From assembly GCF_020283565.1 (NCBI RefSeq), contig NC_060062.1:54148439-54212438 (forward strand): a stretch of DNA of 64,000 nucleotides, read 5' to 3'. Origin of the DNA: Trifolium pratense (taxonomy: Eukaryota; Streptophyta; Magnoliopsida; Fabales; Fabaceae). A program made the position numbers and the translations under genes. Every line of letters begins with the position of its first letter. Position 1 is the first letter of the stretch. Shown one piece after another: positions 1 through 10,863 of the stretch. The notes below the pieces were generated by a model that made no database searches, was not told the DNA's origin, and saw only the letters and a list, made by a program, of their open reading frames with translations.

Positions 1-382
1 TGTTTTGTCTTTTGTACAAATTTTTATTTTTTTTCCCTTTAAACATGTGACAGGAAGCTTGTCATGATAGTTGGGGTTAATTAAACATTTGTGATATACT
101 GATATGTAATTCTCAATGATAAAAAGGGGTGCATATTAAAAAGGACCATAATAGGGCTGCCCTTTTAAAAATATTGGTTAAGACAAATGAACAATATCTT
201 ATTTATGTGAATAGTATACAATAATATATGAGAGGTTCAAATAATATGCATAAAGTCCTGGGTTCGATTCTCTGTTTTTTTTATAAACAATAAAGTGACA
301 CTTACAAAAGCACAGGGAAGTATATGTTATGTTTTGTCAAACATAGCCATAAATAAAAATAAATAAACATATGTGTTGAAAC

Positions 383-907
383 TAGGGATGGCAAAAAAAC
401 GCAAACCCGAGAGACCCACCCGAACCCAAATCCAAGTCAACTGGCAAAACCCGATTTGACTGGGTTTGGGTTTGGGTGACACCCGATAATATGGGTGTGG
501 GTTTGGTATCAGTCAAACCCACACCCGAAATATTTTATAATTACCTAATTACCCTCATAGTCTCCCTCAATTTCCTTGGAAGACCTTAATTTAGTTGTAA
601 TTTAATTTCTTAAAAATCTATGTTGTAATTTCTTGAAAGTCTATGTTTGAGTTTCTTTGGAAGACCTTAATTTTAGTTGTAGTTTAATTCAAAGTCTATG
701 TTGGAATTTAATTTCTTAAATTTGCAAATTATTTTCAAATGTGTTGCGGGTTTGAGTTTGGGTGGAAAAAACCCGAACCCAATGGGTGTGGGCGTGGGTG
801 TTGTTTTGCCACCCGAACAGCCTTTGGGTTTGGGTTTGGGTGATGATTTCGGATGTGAGTTTGGTAAGTGTCAAACCCGCACCCATGGGCGCCCGTTGCC
901 ATCCCTA
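383..907. mobile_element. hAT-type MITE, 525 bp, with 8-bp target-site duplication
   Basis: The ends are inverted repeats: TAGGGATGGCAA at 383 and TTGCCATCCCTA ending at 907. The element is flanked by a perfect 8-bp direct repeat GTTGAAAC (375-382 and 908-915). An 8-bp duplication with short TIRs is typical of hAT elements. The arms are rich in AACCCGAACCC/GGGTTTGGGT repeats. There is no transposase, so it is non-autonomous. The open frame across its right half is not a gene. Confidence 0.9.
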
Positions 908-956
908 GTTGAAACCTTATTTGTTATTACTAGTGCTATATATTGTGCCAAGAATA

Positions 957-1134
957 ATGCTACCAACACACTCTTTAACAAACACACTCTAACACACTCT
1001 CTTTTATTGGTTGAAATTCACATGGGTCCCATAAAAAAATGTGGACCCATATAACTTTTATGGGACCCATATAAATTTTAACTAATACAAGAGAGTGTGT
1101 TAGAGTGTGTTTGTTAAAGAGTGTGTTGCTAGCA
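957..1134. mobile_element. Short MITE with about 40-bp inverted repeats
   Basis: The left arm contains AACACACTCTTTAACAAAC and the right arm its complement, GTTTGTTAAAGAGTGTGTT. The stem continues through ACACTCTAACACACTCT. The centre is a smaller inverted repeat around ATGGGTCCCAT and ATGGGACCCAT. I could not fix a target-site duplication, so the ends are approximate. Confidence 0.75.
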
Positions 1135-4084
1135 CTGCCAAAGTTTCGAATGGTCGATGAATATAGACGAGTTTCAAGGATGCCTTGTCCATTCCATTAT
1201 AATGCATGCATGTCTTCTCCCAATTAAATTTGAGGTTGAAAAGTGTACAAAAAAAAAAAATTAAAAAATTTGAGGTTGAAAAAATTGCCTTGCTGTAGTC
1301 AAAATAAGGTTGCCTTCAATTTGGTATTTTTCCACACCATTATTATAAGAAAATTTATTTTTTAAATTTATTGAAAATAATTTATGTATCTAATTTAAAA
1401 TATAGAGTAAATATCAATCGTTAATTAGTACAGTGGTGATTAACGTTGAATTTAATAGAGAGGATCAGCACAGTTTAATCCACATAACTGCGATCGGGAG
1501 AGAACTAAAACCACTTAATGATCTAGAAATGACCCGCGACCAGATTATATTGTCTAGTGAACCAGATATTGATGCTGAAAACTCATAAGTCATAATATAG
1601 ATTAAATAAACCAATTACTCAATAAATTAAAAAAATAATTTTTTATTTATTTATTATAGTAACTAGGTATTCAACCCGTGCGTTGCACGGGCTTAATTAA
1701 AATGATTTTTAAGAAAATTTTATTAGTAATAACAATTTTAATAGATATATTATTTTTTAATAATACAATTAAAATATTTTTAAATATTTTATTTCGTCAA
1801 TTGAATATATAATATAAAGAGATAGATAAAAAATTGAAGAAAGTGATGATGACTCAAAACTGAACTTTATACTAAATAATCCATAACACAAAGAAATTCA
1901 AGACAATAATTTAGGTCACATTCGTATATAAAAACTCTTTGATTAATAAAAAAAATAAATTAAAAATACGTTTTCGGCGAACTCTATATTTGCTCCGATT
2001 GATATCTTTTTTTAGTTGTGTTCAAAGTATTCCACATTAGGATAATTCTAATTTTGATAATGAAATCACATGTAGCATTGCAAAGTTTGTTGAGAAAAGT
2101 ATGCACACTACTATCTGACGATTTCGTTCATACTGAAATGAAAAGAAAGGAATATAATTTGAACAATTGAATATGGTTGTATATATAAATGTAGAAAGGT
2201 ATTGTTATCGGTAGCATAAGAGAAATGTATGAAACATATTTGTTAGATTAGTACTCATATAGTGTAACAAAAAAAAAGGATTAGTACTCTTTTTTTTTAA
2301 GTAATCCTAAAAAAAAATTACTATTCCTTCTCAAATTATACATTAATACCTCCCTCATTATCAATTGATAAAAAATATTTCTCTCATCATCAGCTACCTT
2401 CGGCTTCTCCTCCAACTTACATACCTTTATTTTTTTCTAGTTTTAGGAGGGTGACGGTCAACTTATCAATTGTCAAACATACCAAACAAAACTTATAACA
2501 AAGATATACGTGCATGATTGTTTTTAGTCTTATTTAATAAATTTAAAAAGGTTTGAATAAAAATCTTGTTGAAATGTATTTTATCTTTGGTGATTTTTTA
2601 TCTTTTTCATCCTTTGGTTCAGTTCATCTTAAATTATGTATCAGATAGCGTAACTGCTTACCCTTACTCTTCTTCTCTATTCTCTAAGCAATTTAAAATT
2701 GCTCATATTTTAAAAAATGCAGTTCTTGTGCTTCTTTATTGGATTATATAGAAATCGAGAGAACTTAAGAGAAATTGTGAAGCTTTTTTAGTTTACAAAA
2801 ATACATGTCTCTTCTTCTTTTTTTTTTTTTTTTTGACTAAAAATACACATATCTCTCTTCTTATTAATGAAAATAAATTCTAAATTATTCAATTCTATAC
2901 AATGGTTCAGAAACAGAAATTGAATAGGACTATTCATATAATGCAATTCCATATGATACCATGGTTAGGACTTCCTCCATGATAAAGCTTGAGAATTGAT
3001 TTAATTGGTCATAGTAATATTTTCCCAAACTCCATTTGTGATGTTGCTACACATTCAGCAACAACAATGTTGCGTTAATGATCAAAGTGTGAATCTCGTA
3101 ACCTTCTCACCCAAATAAAAATTCAAGCATGCGTGAACATATGATCAATAGAAATTAAAATTAAAATTAAAATTCCCAATATTAAAATTTGATGAAATAG
3201 ATAATTTGTAAAAGAAGGCAATTTTTGTAAAAAAAATTTAATCTGTCAGTTGGTACAGACATCTCAACAAATAAAGACTAAAAATGTACAATTCATGAGA
3301 CTGGTAGCAACTCAACCTAAAATAGAACAAAATTTTTAACTAAGCACAATTTTTATATATGCATACTCAAGTTTACAATTCATGAAACAAATGTAAAATC
3401 TTGGCATTTTTTAAAAACGTGAAAGATCAATATAAGTACCATGGTAGCAAAAGAAGAAGCAAATAGAGAATATCTTATAATTACCAATGTACCATAGTAA
3501 CAAAAGAAGAAGCAAATACTTAGAGAATATTCATATAAATATTATAATAAATAAACAAACATTTTTCACCTTGCCAAAGAGTAAAAGTAATGCGATTGAC
3601 AAAGGTAGATAGAATAATTCAATGGAGTACTCCTTCCTAAGATAACAAAAACATCAAGGTGTTAAATATCAGAATGTACCGGATCACAAAATAAAAAGTA
3701 AAACAAATGATTGACATATAAATCCAAAGATCTATGGTACAATGTTAAAGTAAAATAAATAATAAATAATGAAATAAAAATACATTTTTATGTAAGAGCT
3801 AATTACCTTTAAACAAAACCCTCCTATTTCGGCATCATCATGCAAATACAATTGTAAAAAGAGGATGTCCATTTAAGTAGAAATGCAAATGCAATTGTAA
3901 TAACAAATTGTTGTTACCAATTAATTGATGGAAAATGAAGAGTTAGTGGTGATTACTGATTAGTATAATTGAAAGGTTGATGTATTATATGTATGCATTA
4001 TATGAGAGAGTTTAGAATGTAAGAAAACAAATAGGTAGTAATTATTTTCGTAAATAAAGAAGATTCAATGCAAGATAACTCTTG
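1135..4084. other. Intergenic, no supported gene
   Basis: About 3 kb of AT-rich DNA with poly-A/T runs. I see no exon-like coding. Visible items are a GC-rich palindrome at 1675-1691 (listed separately) and an imperfect direct repeat of about 55 bp at roughly 3438-3540 (shared core GCAAAAGAAGAAGCAAATA or close variant). The 61-codon frame near 2566 lacks any recognisable feature. Confidence 0.6.
1675..1691. repeat. GC-rich hairpin CCCGTGC-GTT-GCACGGG
   Basis: A perfect 7-bp stem with a 3-nt loop stands out in very AT-rich DNA. It is preceded by TAGGTATTCAA. Hairpins of this type recur in plant genomes near the ends of transposons. I infer it marks one end of a degraded element, but no partner end was located. 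Confidence 0.4.
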
Positions 4085-4267
4085 ACCTTATGTATTCTTT
4101 CCATTAAGTTGATATCATTAGCCATATTTATTCATTGTTTTTTTTTTTTTAAAGATGACACATCATCATCATAATACCTTATGTATTCTTTCCATTAAGT
4201 TGATATCATTAGCCATATTTATTCATTGTTTTTTTTTTTTTTAAAGATGACACATCATCATCATAAT
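4085..4267. repeat. Tandem duplication, about 91-bp unit
   Basis: Two head-to-tail copies begin ACCTTATGTATTCTTTCC at 4085 and 4176. They run through a T-tract and end at CATCATCATCATAATA. They differ essentially only in the length of the T-tract (13 versus 14). They lie about 300 bp upstream of the first secreted-peptide gene. The near identity implies a recent duplication. Confidence 0.9.
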
Positions 4268-4514
4268 AGTTTGAGAGATGACACATAAGCACCAACTTAA
4301 GCTTAAAAAAAAGGAAAAAAGAGAAGCTTTGTTAGGCTGCCACATCAGCAAAAAAAAGTTTGCTTTACAATTATATATAGAAGACGAGAGAGAGAGAGAG
4401 AGAACTCGTTTAAAAGTTAAAACACGTGAACAACATGTCTAACCAACTCCTTGCCATACCAAGTACACTATCCATAGATGCTCCCTACCCAATTATCCGG
4501 AAATTGTGATTACA

Positions 4515-4522
4515 TATAAATA
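4515..4522 (+). promoter_or_regulatory. TATA box of secreted-peptide gene 1
   Basis: TATAAATA lies 58 bp upstream of the ATG in the context GTGATTACATATAAATAA. The same context is repeated before gene 2 at 6981, so the duplicated block includes the core promoter. Confidence 0.65.
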
Positions 4523-4572
4523 ACTTCAACTCTAGCTAACATATATACAAATAATTAAGAAAGGCTTGAAAT

Positions 4573-4884
4573 ATGTCTTACTTATCCGTTCTAGTTGCGT
4601 TTCTAGCAGTTATCACTCTTACCATATCACAAAATATTAATCCCAATTATTATCATCAAATACACGATGGATTAATCAGTAACCAGCCACCACCAACAAG
4701 GCAACAACTGATCTACAAATCCAGTTGGTCTCAAGTACAGTCCCCTCGTGGACCCAACCAACATCAACCTCGACACATACCACCGCCGCCGCAAGTTCCT
4801 CGGCATCCGCCGATTCAAATACCAATCCCAGGAATACCAAACTTACAGCCTCGTCGCCCGTTACGCCCACCACCTAAGATGTAG
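4573..4884 (+). CDS. Small secreted proline-rich peptide, copy 1 (103 aa)
   Basis: This single-exon gene encodes a likely secreted peptide of unknown role. Residues 1-20 are a hydrophobic signal peptide (core LVAFLAVITLT), with a probable cut after SQ in TISQNI. The mature part is basic and proline-rich, with PPP runs, many Gln and Pro, and no cysteine. It ends in PGIPNLQPRRPLRPPPKM. The signal peptide and the tail are shared with copy 2 at 7044. Copy 1 has about 40 extra residues in the middle. A TATAAATA box lies 58 bp upstream, and the 3' flank resembles that of copy 2. The conserved tail could be a processed signalling peptide, but that is inference. I do not recognise the family as CLE, CEP, PIP or a cysteine-rich NCR. 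Confidence 0.75.
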   Translation: MSYLSVLVAFLAVITLTISQNINPNYYHQIHDGLISNQPPPTRQQLIYKSSWSQVQSPRGPNQHQPRHIPPPPQVPRHPPIQIPIPGIPNLQPRRPLRPPPKM

Positions 4885-4909
4885 TAAGAATTAGGACCAC
4901 GTTACTTAC

Positions 4910-5345
4910 AAGTGGCTGTTGTAACTTTATGTGTTTTAGTTTGTATCATCTAATCTGGTGTAACTTTATGCAAATCTTGTGTAGGTTCTTTTCTTCATAA
5001 AATTCTTTTTTTACTCTCTTTCAAAATAAATAAACAAATAAAATGCCAACATTTGCACCTTTTTATTTAATCAAGCAATTGATGATGAATGTTTTCTTCA
5101 TATTTATTACTAGCTGTCAAGCTAGTATAATTTTTTTTTTTTGGTAGAAAAGCTAGTATAAATTATATAGGGTAAATATAAAGAAAAAAGTTCACATTAA
5201 TTTTTATTTGAATTTTTTAGCCACACTCCAAAAATATCTTCTGAGATAACTAATTCATAGTTAGAATGATTACTCGTGTAACAAGTAACTGATTTATCAC
5301 ACAAGGTATAGTTAGTAGTTTATCAAGATTTGAGAAATTTTAGTT
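4910..5345 (+). repeat. 3' flank of peptide gene 1, duplicated at 7520-7925
   Basis: The 3' untranslated region and downstream DNA (for example TTTGTATCATCTAATCTG and CTTATGCAAATCTTGTGTAG or close forms) recur after peptide gene 2. Together with the promoter and coding similarity this defines a segmental tandem duplication of roughly 0.9 kb. The copies are interrupted differently by later insertions. Confidence 0.75.
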
Positions 5346-5379
5346 AGTAATCTTTCTATTTTGGATATATATATATATA

Positions 5380-6292
5380 GGGTAGTGCTATGACACACCC
5401 TCTATCATTTGTGAAGGTGTAGCATTATACACCTTTTTAGTTGGACAAAAAAACCTATCTTTTCTTTCTTAAAAGAGTCAAAACAATGGGGGCAATTATG
5501 GTAATTTAAACTTATTAATTATAATAAAAAATACATAATTTCTCTTTCCCATTCTCATTGATGAGCTTAATGTCTCTATCCGAAAGCCAATACTCATCTT
5601 CTCCAACCGGCCTCCTGCCCTCCTCCCCCTCACAGCACGAAGCAGAAAATTTCATTCTCTTCACAATAATATGAGAGACTTTTTTAGCAGCAAATTCAAT
5701 TAATTAATTTGCAAATCTCCAAGAGTATTTTTCTTCCCTGTTGACATGACCATTTATTAACATCACTTACACTAGATGACAAATGGATGGTGGAAAAGGG
5801 AAATGTCTGAAAATTTTTGACTTCAAAACATACTAAAATAGTTTTTTGATGAAGTAGAAAAGGGCTGAATTTGAATCTTTAAAATACTCATTCATCACAC
5901 ACACATATAAAGTTGGGCTAATGTTAAATTTTAGTGTAATTTGAACTCTTATTTTATTTTTGTCTTGCCATTACACTCTGTTAGATATTACAGTACTACC
6001 ATTCACCAATATCAATTTAGCCATAGAAGAGAAATGTGGAAAAACCAAGCTCTCATTGTTAGCAGAGTGTCTTCAACCGAGAAAATTGAAAAGAGAAACA
6101 CAACAATCAAAAGAGGAGAGAGGAAATTTGAAAATTATGTTTAAAAAAAATATCAAATGTATATTACAGTCCTACCCTTTGTTGTCTTTGTTTTTTAAAA
6201 GAAAAGATAGGTTTTTTTGTCCAACTAAAAAGGTGTATAATGCTAAGATACACACCTTCACAAATGATAGAGGGTGTGTCATAGCATTACCC
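5380..6292. mobile_element. 913-bp element with about 95-bp inverted repeats (Mutator-like?)
   Basis: The left end GGGTAGTGCTATGACACACC and the right end (complement GGGTAATGCTATGACACACC) are nearly identical. The match continues about 95 bp through ATCATTTGTGAAGGTGT and the segment AAAAAGGTGTATAATGCT. Long TIRs suggest a Mutator-like MITE. I found no 9-bp target duplication; the left flank is a TA run that may have changed. The two overlapping frames near 5941-6331 show no gene features. The element separates the duplicated peptide genes. Confidence 0.75.
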
Positions 6293-6980
6293 AATTTTGA
6301 CACCAAATCTAATCCATTTATTTTTTTTTAATCCAATCAATTCACTTAAAATATCATGTGATTGTATCTCAAGAGAATTAATTTCTAATTATCAGTTTTT
6401 TCTCAATAAAATCCTAATTCATTGTCCCTATATATATATCTCTTAACGATGCTTATGAATCTCTTGTTTTGATCATAATCACAAGTCACAGCTACCACAT
6501 ATCAAATATTGGAATCTTGTACCAATAATAATTAGTATAGTCATTTTTTCAAGTAAGATGATAGGGGTCAAATTAGAAGAAAAAAAAATGATAAGCTATA
6601 AGCTTTTTTTAAAAAAACTGTTACCAAACAAAATTTTTAACTTATAAATTAACAGCTATAAGTTAGTTTATTGTTCTTCCCAAAACTATAATAAGCTGCT
6701 TCTTAAGAAGAATCATAGTCACATGTAAATAAAGCGGTGCATGCGCTCTTAATTCCCACTATATCTTTGTGATAATCTGGAAAAAAGAAAAGAAAAGAAA
6801 AGAAAAGAGAAACTCTTTTATGCTTGACTTTTATTGGAAGTGGTATTGGAACTCCTTGCAATACAAAAGTCAAGTCTGTGCGTATGGTGAAAAAAGTTGA
6901 AAAACGCGTACTATCAACCATCATCTTCCTTTATCAAATTATTACATTTTCTCTCTAACTTTCCAAAAATTGTGATTACA

Positions 6981-6988
6981 TATAAATA
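6981..6988 (+). promoter_or_regulatory. TATA box of secreted-peptide gene 2
   Basis: TATAAATA lies 63 bp before the ATG at 7044, in the same GTGATTACATATAAATAA context as for gene 1. Confidence 0.65.
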
Positions 6989-7043
6989 AGCTCAACTCTA
7001 AAGCTAGTAGTATATACAAAATTGATTTTTTTTCATCCTTCTG

Positions 7044-7265
7044 ATGACAAATATGAAAGCTGGAAAGATATGTTACTTACTATCCATTCTAGTTGCGTTT
7101 CTAGCAGTTATCACTCTTACCAAATCACAAAATATTAGTAATCCCAATTATCATAAACCCGGGGGCGGTGAATTCCTTATACCAATTGACACCCCAGGAA
7201 TACCACCCTTACACAGGAATCGAAAATATCGACGACAGGTCCGCCCGCCTCCTATGATGTATTAA
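7044..7265 (+). CDS. Small secreted peptide, copy 2 (73 aa)
   Basis: Paralogue of the gene at 4573. The signal peptide shares LVAFLAVITLT, and SQNI follows directly, so the probable cut is near residue 29. The N-terminus has about nine extra residues (MTNMKAGKI). The mature part is only about 45 residues. It keeps PGIPPLHRNRKYRRQVRPPP near the C-terminus, the counterpart of the copy 1 tail, but lacks its Gln/Pro-rich middle. A second in-frame ATG at 7053 could also serve as start. The 3' side carries an extra segment (about 7290-7515) not seen after copy 1, then the shared 3' flank with a candidate AATAAA at 7594. Function is unknown; a secreted signal is a guess based on size, secretion and the conserved tail. 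Confidence 0.7.
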   Translation: MTNMKAGKICYLLSILVAFLAVITLTKSQNISNPNYHKPGGGEFLIPIDTPGIPPLHRNRKYRRQVRPPPMMY

Positions 7266-8210
7266 GAATTAAGAGCACATGACTACTTTACTTACAATCG
7301 GCAGCAGTCACCCCGATTACTCTTTAGTGACACAGCGCGAGATCCTAAGGTGGCCTTAATTACTCGGTGATTCAGCTGACCATACTGTGGAGACTGACAG
7401 ACTGTGTTTAGTAGCAGCATTATGCATCTAGCATTTGTGCAAGAGGCCTGGTAGTGTTCATGTGTGGTGTGTTCTGTTGTTGTCTTTTTACTAGTAGTGG
7501 GGATTGTCTCGAAGCTTTAATTTAGTGCTTAAGTTTGTATCATCTAATCTGTTGTAATTAACTTTATGCAAATCTTGTGTAGGTTCTTTTCTTAATAAAA
7601 TTCTTTTTTGCTCTTTCAAAATAAATAAATAAATAAAGAAAATGCCAACAATTGCACCTTTTTTATTTAATCAAACAATTGCACTTAGAGCATCTACAAT
7701 TGATGATGAATGTTTTCTTCATATTTAGTACTAGCTGTCAAGCTAGTATAAATTATATGAAGGGTCAAATATAAAGAAAAAAAATACACACTTTTTTTAG
7801 GAACACTCCAAAAAAATCTGTTGAGATAACTAGCTAATTCATAGTTGGAAGAATTACTTGTGTAACAAGTAACTAATTTGTCACACAAGTAGTTTGTTAA
7901 CATTTTGAGAAATTTTAGTTAGTTAGTTTTTTTAGTTAGTTAGTTATGCTTTCTATTTTGTGTACAAGTACATAGATCATAAGCATTTCTAATTCATTCC
8001 TTTCCATCAATAAACAATTCCATAAAGAATCTTTCTAGGTTCTCTCAAATTCACTTTTTTTAATCTTTAAGAAATCTCAAATAGTTCCAACCAATTGATA
8101 TCATAGTCATAAAGCATTGGTTCGATTCGAGCTTCTTGCAATGAAAAATGGGAGCACAACATTGAATCAATTCTCAACTACCCTACTAGTTTACAAGTGA
8201 GAATACTATA

Positions 8211-8386
8211 TATAGGTGGTGCACACAAATGAAGGTTATATTCAGGTTTCAAAATGCTTTTCAAATCGTGAAGGATGTCACATACTTGCATTGGAGGCCA
8301 ATGCTAACGATGTTCAGAGAGAAACTCATCGAACATAGGAAGAAAGATGGGAAAAGAATGCATTTTATGGTGCCTTAATGACCAAG
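8211..8386 (+). pseudogene. Possible Copia-type gag remnant
   Basis: Conceptual translation in shifting frames gives pieces such as WCTQMKVIFRFQNAFQIVKD and, after a frame change, ANDVQRETHRT. They resemble the start of plant Copia gag proteins (DUF4219/UBN2 type). Frames are broken by stops and no LTRs were found. The surrounding 7.93-9.6 kb is otherwise gene-free. Confidence 0.35.
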
Positions 8387-9708
8387 ACTTGATTTATGAT
8401 AGGGAAAGACCTTCTTTAATGAAGATAAGGCGAAAAATCTATGCAAATCAAATTTGGTCGTAGTTGGCTTATAAAAAAAATAAAAATTGGTCATAGTAAA
8501 AGGCCAAGAAACCGTCACTAAAAGTTGAACAATTGGAAAGTTAATAATTGGCCAAAAAAATCAAGTTCCTTCCATGATCGTGGAAGACAAGTCAATATGA
8601 AGAGTAGTTCATGACACACTTTCTATGACCACTTCTTGTATGTTTTTGTTGATTGGGATTCCTAACAAGTTTTATTCATAGCATATTACTCTTATTTTAC
8701 TAAATCTTAGGACAAGTTGAGGTGTCCATAACCATATGTTGTAACCAGTACCATCTGCTTGAGGTGGTAAGGATATCAAATATACTTGTGCGGATCGTTC
8801 TGTTAATATGCTTGATAATCTTCTGAAGACCAAAACCATGTCTCTATCAAATATTCTCTTTGTTTTTACTACTCTTTCTAATTTTTATGAATATCGTAAA
8901 AATTTACTTTGTTTCTTTCTTAATTTCTACATATCAATACTTTTGTTATTATGACGATAATCTTGTATATTTGCAAAACAAAATATACCATCTCGCTAAT
9001 TAGAGGAAATTGTGTCAAGAGCAATTCTTAGTTGGGCACAACCCCAACAAAAATTCATTCAGGCACACACTCATAAAAGAGAAAAAATAAATGTTAAATA
9101 ATTTAGTCAAATCATCTAACATTAATTAATCATTTTATGTTTTAATTTGTTAAAATTATGTGTGTGTACCCAACACCTTTTATTCGGTGTTGTGCCTAAG
9201 GAAGTGTTCCTCCTGTGTCAATATATCATCTTTAGTGGAGCAAATTATTTATTTTTCTTGGTTTTGGTTTATAGGCCGAACATGGAACAATGTTAATTTA
9301 ACTTTCTCTTATTGGCGTAATAATCCTTTATATTATTTTCAACGCATCTAAAGTGATTTATTCTGAATTATAAGGGTTGAGTACCTCTGATATTCTTTAT
9401 AATTCATTTTTTGCTTATAAAAAAACAAATACCATCTCGCTAATTTTAGAGCACCAAATTCAGAGTGGTGGAAAAAATTGCAAATATTTAATAGTTAAGG
9501 GATGAAAATGTTAAATTTTAAAATAAAGGGCCAATTTTATAATTATGTCAAAAGAGATACCAATAATACAATTAAGCAAAATAAAAACAAAAAGTTAGGT
9601 GCAAGAGAAGAGAAAACGTGAATCGAAGGAAAAAAATCTCATCATCCCAAACCCAGAACCAGAACTTGCTTGCTTCTTCAATCGCGATTTTCTGAAAAAT
9701 CTGAAACT

Positions 9709-9978
9709 ATGTGTTGCGGGCAACATCCATCGTTTCCCAAAGACTCCGTTAACGTTAACTCAACGTCGGTGCTCGAAAATCTCCGCGATCGTCTCGCCGA
9801 CACCGAAGCTCGGCTCGCTCGCGCCAGAGCTCGTGAAGCTCAGCTCACGCGCCGCCTCCATGAAATGAAGCGCTTTCTATCTGTTATGGAAATCCTTGAA
9901 GCTTATCTCAAACGCCGTTACCGTCTCCAACAACAACGTTTCGCTCGCCTCCTTTCTCTTCCACCACCTACTCTATAA
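9709..9978 (+). CDS. SKIP34-like small coiled-coil protein (89 aa)
   Basis: A single-exon gene with markedly higher GC than its surroundings. I chose the ATG that opens MCCGQHPSF; upstream in-frame sequence has no ATG. Residues about 20-60 form a charged amphipathic helix with regular Arg/Ala/Glu/Leu (LADTEARLARARAREAQLTR), ending MKRFLSVMEILEAYLKRRY. This layout resembles plant SKP1-interacting partner 34 (SKIP34), which has been linked with SKP1-type ubiquitin ligases. I assign it from memory of the family, so the name is tentative. The open frame and strong codon bias support a real gene. There is no signal peptide or membrane segment. The AT-rich DNA after the stop is probably 3' UTR. Confidence 0.65.
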   Translation: MCCGQHPSFPKDSVNVNSTSVLENLRDRLADTEARLARARAREAQLTRRLHEMKRFLSVMEILEAYLKRRYRLQQQRFARLLSLPPPTL

Positions 9979-10663
9979 CCGCCGTTACGGTTACCGTCAC
10001 CGTCAACAACCCTGTCTATATCATGTTGTTACATTTTTATTTTTAAATTTATTGTTTGTTGTGAACTTGTTGTGGATAATTGTGGATGTTTGTTGTAAAA
10101 TTTGTGCTGCTTTAATTTTAGTGGATTTGTGGGGAATTTCGTTCAGAATCTCGTTGTTGTTTGGGTTTTGTTTAGGGGAATTGTTGTTATTTTGGTAGAT
10201 TTTGTGAATTTGATTGATGATATAAGATTTCAATTGTCATTTTGTGGTTTTCGTGTTGGTTGTAGCTCGAATTAGAACTCGAATAATTTGATTGACATTC
10301 ATGTGGAAATGGTTTTCGATTATTTGTGGATGAATAATTCAGTTATGATGAGCTTGTAAAAATGTGCTCAAGGGTTTTTACAAGGATTTATTTGAGGTTT
10401 TAATGATGCAAACTTTTGTGCAAGTGTTTAGAAACTATATAGCAAACCAATAATTTTACTTTGTACTGAAGGTGTGTGTGTCTGGTATCTGACATGTTTC
10501 GATGTTGAACACCAGCATATGTGGTTATATTCAATCACTTCCATTTTTATGATTTATCATTGGTGTTTACATGTCTGGTGTTTGTGTTAGTGATTTGTAA
10601 TTTAGACAAGTTTTTGAAAATTGAATAGCTTATATAATTAAGTTATGCAGAGTTATCCCCGGT

Positions 10664-10863
10664 TCACTCCGCCATTGTACAAACTGTTTAATCTTGAATA
10701 CTTATATGATAAGGGTTTATTTAAGCTGTTTAATAAAACAGTACCTTAATATGTCTTTCTTCATCACTCCGCCATTGTACAAACTGTTTAATCTTGAATA
10801 CTTATATGATAAGGGTTTATTTAAGCTGTTTAATAAAACAGTACCTTAATATGTCTTTCTTCA
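10664..10863. repeat. Perfect tandem duplication, 100-bp unit
   Basis: Two adjacent 100-bp copies (10664-10763 and 10764-10863) start TCACTCCGCCATTGTAC and end TATGTCTTTCTTCAT. I see no mismatch between them, which points to a very recent duplication or an assembly artefact. Confidence 0.92.

Noticed and set aside
698..1054. 118-codon open frame
   Set aside because: It lies across the right half of the hAT MITE and the next MITE, and it reads GGGTTTGGG repeats as protein.
2566..2751. 61-codon hydrophobic frame
   Set aside because: AT-rich composition, no homology, and no promoter or start context.
5941..6331. Two overlapping frames of 67 and 123 codons
   Set aside because: Both lie inside the 913-bp element and run into its right TIR.
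10664..10863. CRISPR-like direct repeat
   Set aside because: Only two adjacent copies with no spacers, in a eukaryotic sequence.
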